From Microbacteriaceae bacterium (lineage in GTDB: Bacteria > Actinomycetota > Actinomycetes > Actinomycetales > Microbacteriaceae), in the NCBI GenBank assembly GCA_947452355.1, contig CANGCU010000093.1, positions 1 to 5,312 of the forward strand: a stretch of DNA of 5,312 nucleotides, read 5' to 3'. The notes beneath the pieces were generated by a model. The model ran no database searches. It saw only the letters and a list, made by a program, of their open reading frames with translations, and was not told the origin of the DNA. This document shows, piece by piece, positions 4,849 to 5,312 of the stretch. The position numbers and the translations under genes were made by a program. Position 1 is the first letter of the stretch. Every line of letters begins with the position of its first letter.

Positions 4849-5312
4849 AATTGAGTTTCGTCTTTCTCGAGGCATGGAACGGTGTTCGGCGAAACGTCTC
4901 GATGGTCGTGTCCGTCATCCTCGTGACTCTCGTGTCGTTGACGTTTGTCGGCTCGGCCGCGTTGCTGCAGTTGCAGGTCGCCAACATGAAGTCGTATTGG
5001 TACGACAAGGCGCAGGTGGCGGTTTATCTATGTACGCAGTATTCGACCCTCGGCGCGTGTGATCAACAAGAGGCGAGCGAAGACCAGATTGCGGCTGTCC
5101 AAGCGCAACTGGACTCGGACACACTGACGCCGTACATCGACAAGTGGTATTTCGAGAACCACGACGACGCCTTCAAGAATTTCAGCCAACAGTTCAAGGG
5201 CAGCCCCGTCGTCGACCTCGTCACCCCCGACCTGTTGCCGCAGACCTTCTGGGTCAACCTCAAGGACCCGACCCAGTCCGCAATCGTATTCGAAGCGGTC
5301 GGTGGCATGAGC
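4845..5312 (+). CDS. ftsX: Cell division membrane protein FtsX, N-terminal 156 residues, runs off the right edge
   Basis: Membrane partner of FtsE. The ATG at 4845 overlaps the ftsE stop by 4 bases, and GGGGAAG at 4831-4837 is a fair ribosome site 7 bases upstream. The visible part has a short cytoplasmic N-terminus (MKLSFVFLEAWNGVRRN), a first transmembrane helix at about 18-41, and the start of the large extracellular loop. The loop contains Cys63 and Cys72 (YLCTQYSTLGACDQQ), probably a disulfide. It continues with the family-typical YIDKWYFENHDDAFKNF and a QQFKG segment. In FtsX this loop binds or activates murein hydrolases or their adaptors, for example the NlpC/P60 hydrolase RipC in mycobacteria. 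Full FtsX is about 300 residues with four transmembrane helices, so roughly half is present; the other three helices and the FtsX permease core lie beyond the window. In many actinobacteria smpB follows; that cannot be seen here. Confidence 0.95.
   Translation, partial: MKLSFVFLEAWNGVRRNVSMVVSVILVTLVSLTFVGSAALLQLQVANMKSYWYDKAQVAVYLCTQYSTLGACDQQEASEDQIAAVQAQLDSDTLTPYIDKWYFENHDDAFKNFSQQFKGSPVVDLVTPDLLPQTFWVNLKDPTQSAIVFEAVGGMS

Overview
This window looks like a chromosomal segment of a moderately high-G+C actinobacterium (by eye about 60% G+C). The gene order prfB-ftsE-ftsX and the sequences of the proteins resemble Actinomycetia, most likely Micrococcales or Actinomycetales. The species cannot be told from the sequence. 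Nothing marks it as a mobile or foreign region: there is no insertion sequence, tRNA gene, CRISPR array, integrase or long repeat. It is dense with ordinary genes, and I did not find an undescribed system. The points of most interest are regulatory, or are small lineage features of known families.

Left part (1-1912): a divergent pair. A FadR-type GntR regulator runs leftwards off the window edge. Its start faces a GabD1-type succinate-semialdehyde dehydrogenase gene that runs rightwards. The roughly 95-base gap between them contains a 10-base site matching the FadR-subfamily operator pattern, and divergent promoter-like hexamers overlap that site. This suggests the regulator controls both itself and the dehydrogenase.

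Middle (1964-2820): two short genes with a 4-base ATGA overlap. The first encodes a TadE-like pseudopilin with a clear prepilin-peptidase motif. The second encodes a short TadG-like membrane-anchored protein. No flp pilin, ATPase or platform gene lies beside them in the window, so this is a detached minor-pilin pair, or possibly the 3' part of a rearranged tad locus.

Right part (2833-5312): prfB (peptide chain release factor 2, complete, no programmed frameshift, ending in TAG), ftsE (cell-division ABC ATPase with an extra acidic, proline-rich C-terminal tail) and the first 156 codons of ftsX (its membrane partner). ftsE and ftsX overlap by ATGA and are surely co-translated. FtsEX spans the membrane and couples ATP hydrolysis inside to control of peptidoglycan hydrolases outside during division. 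Several rightward genes lack a good Shine-Dalgarno sequence but have a TANNNT-like hexamer 6-9 bases before the start codon, which suggests leaderless or nearly leaderless transcription, common in actinobacteria.
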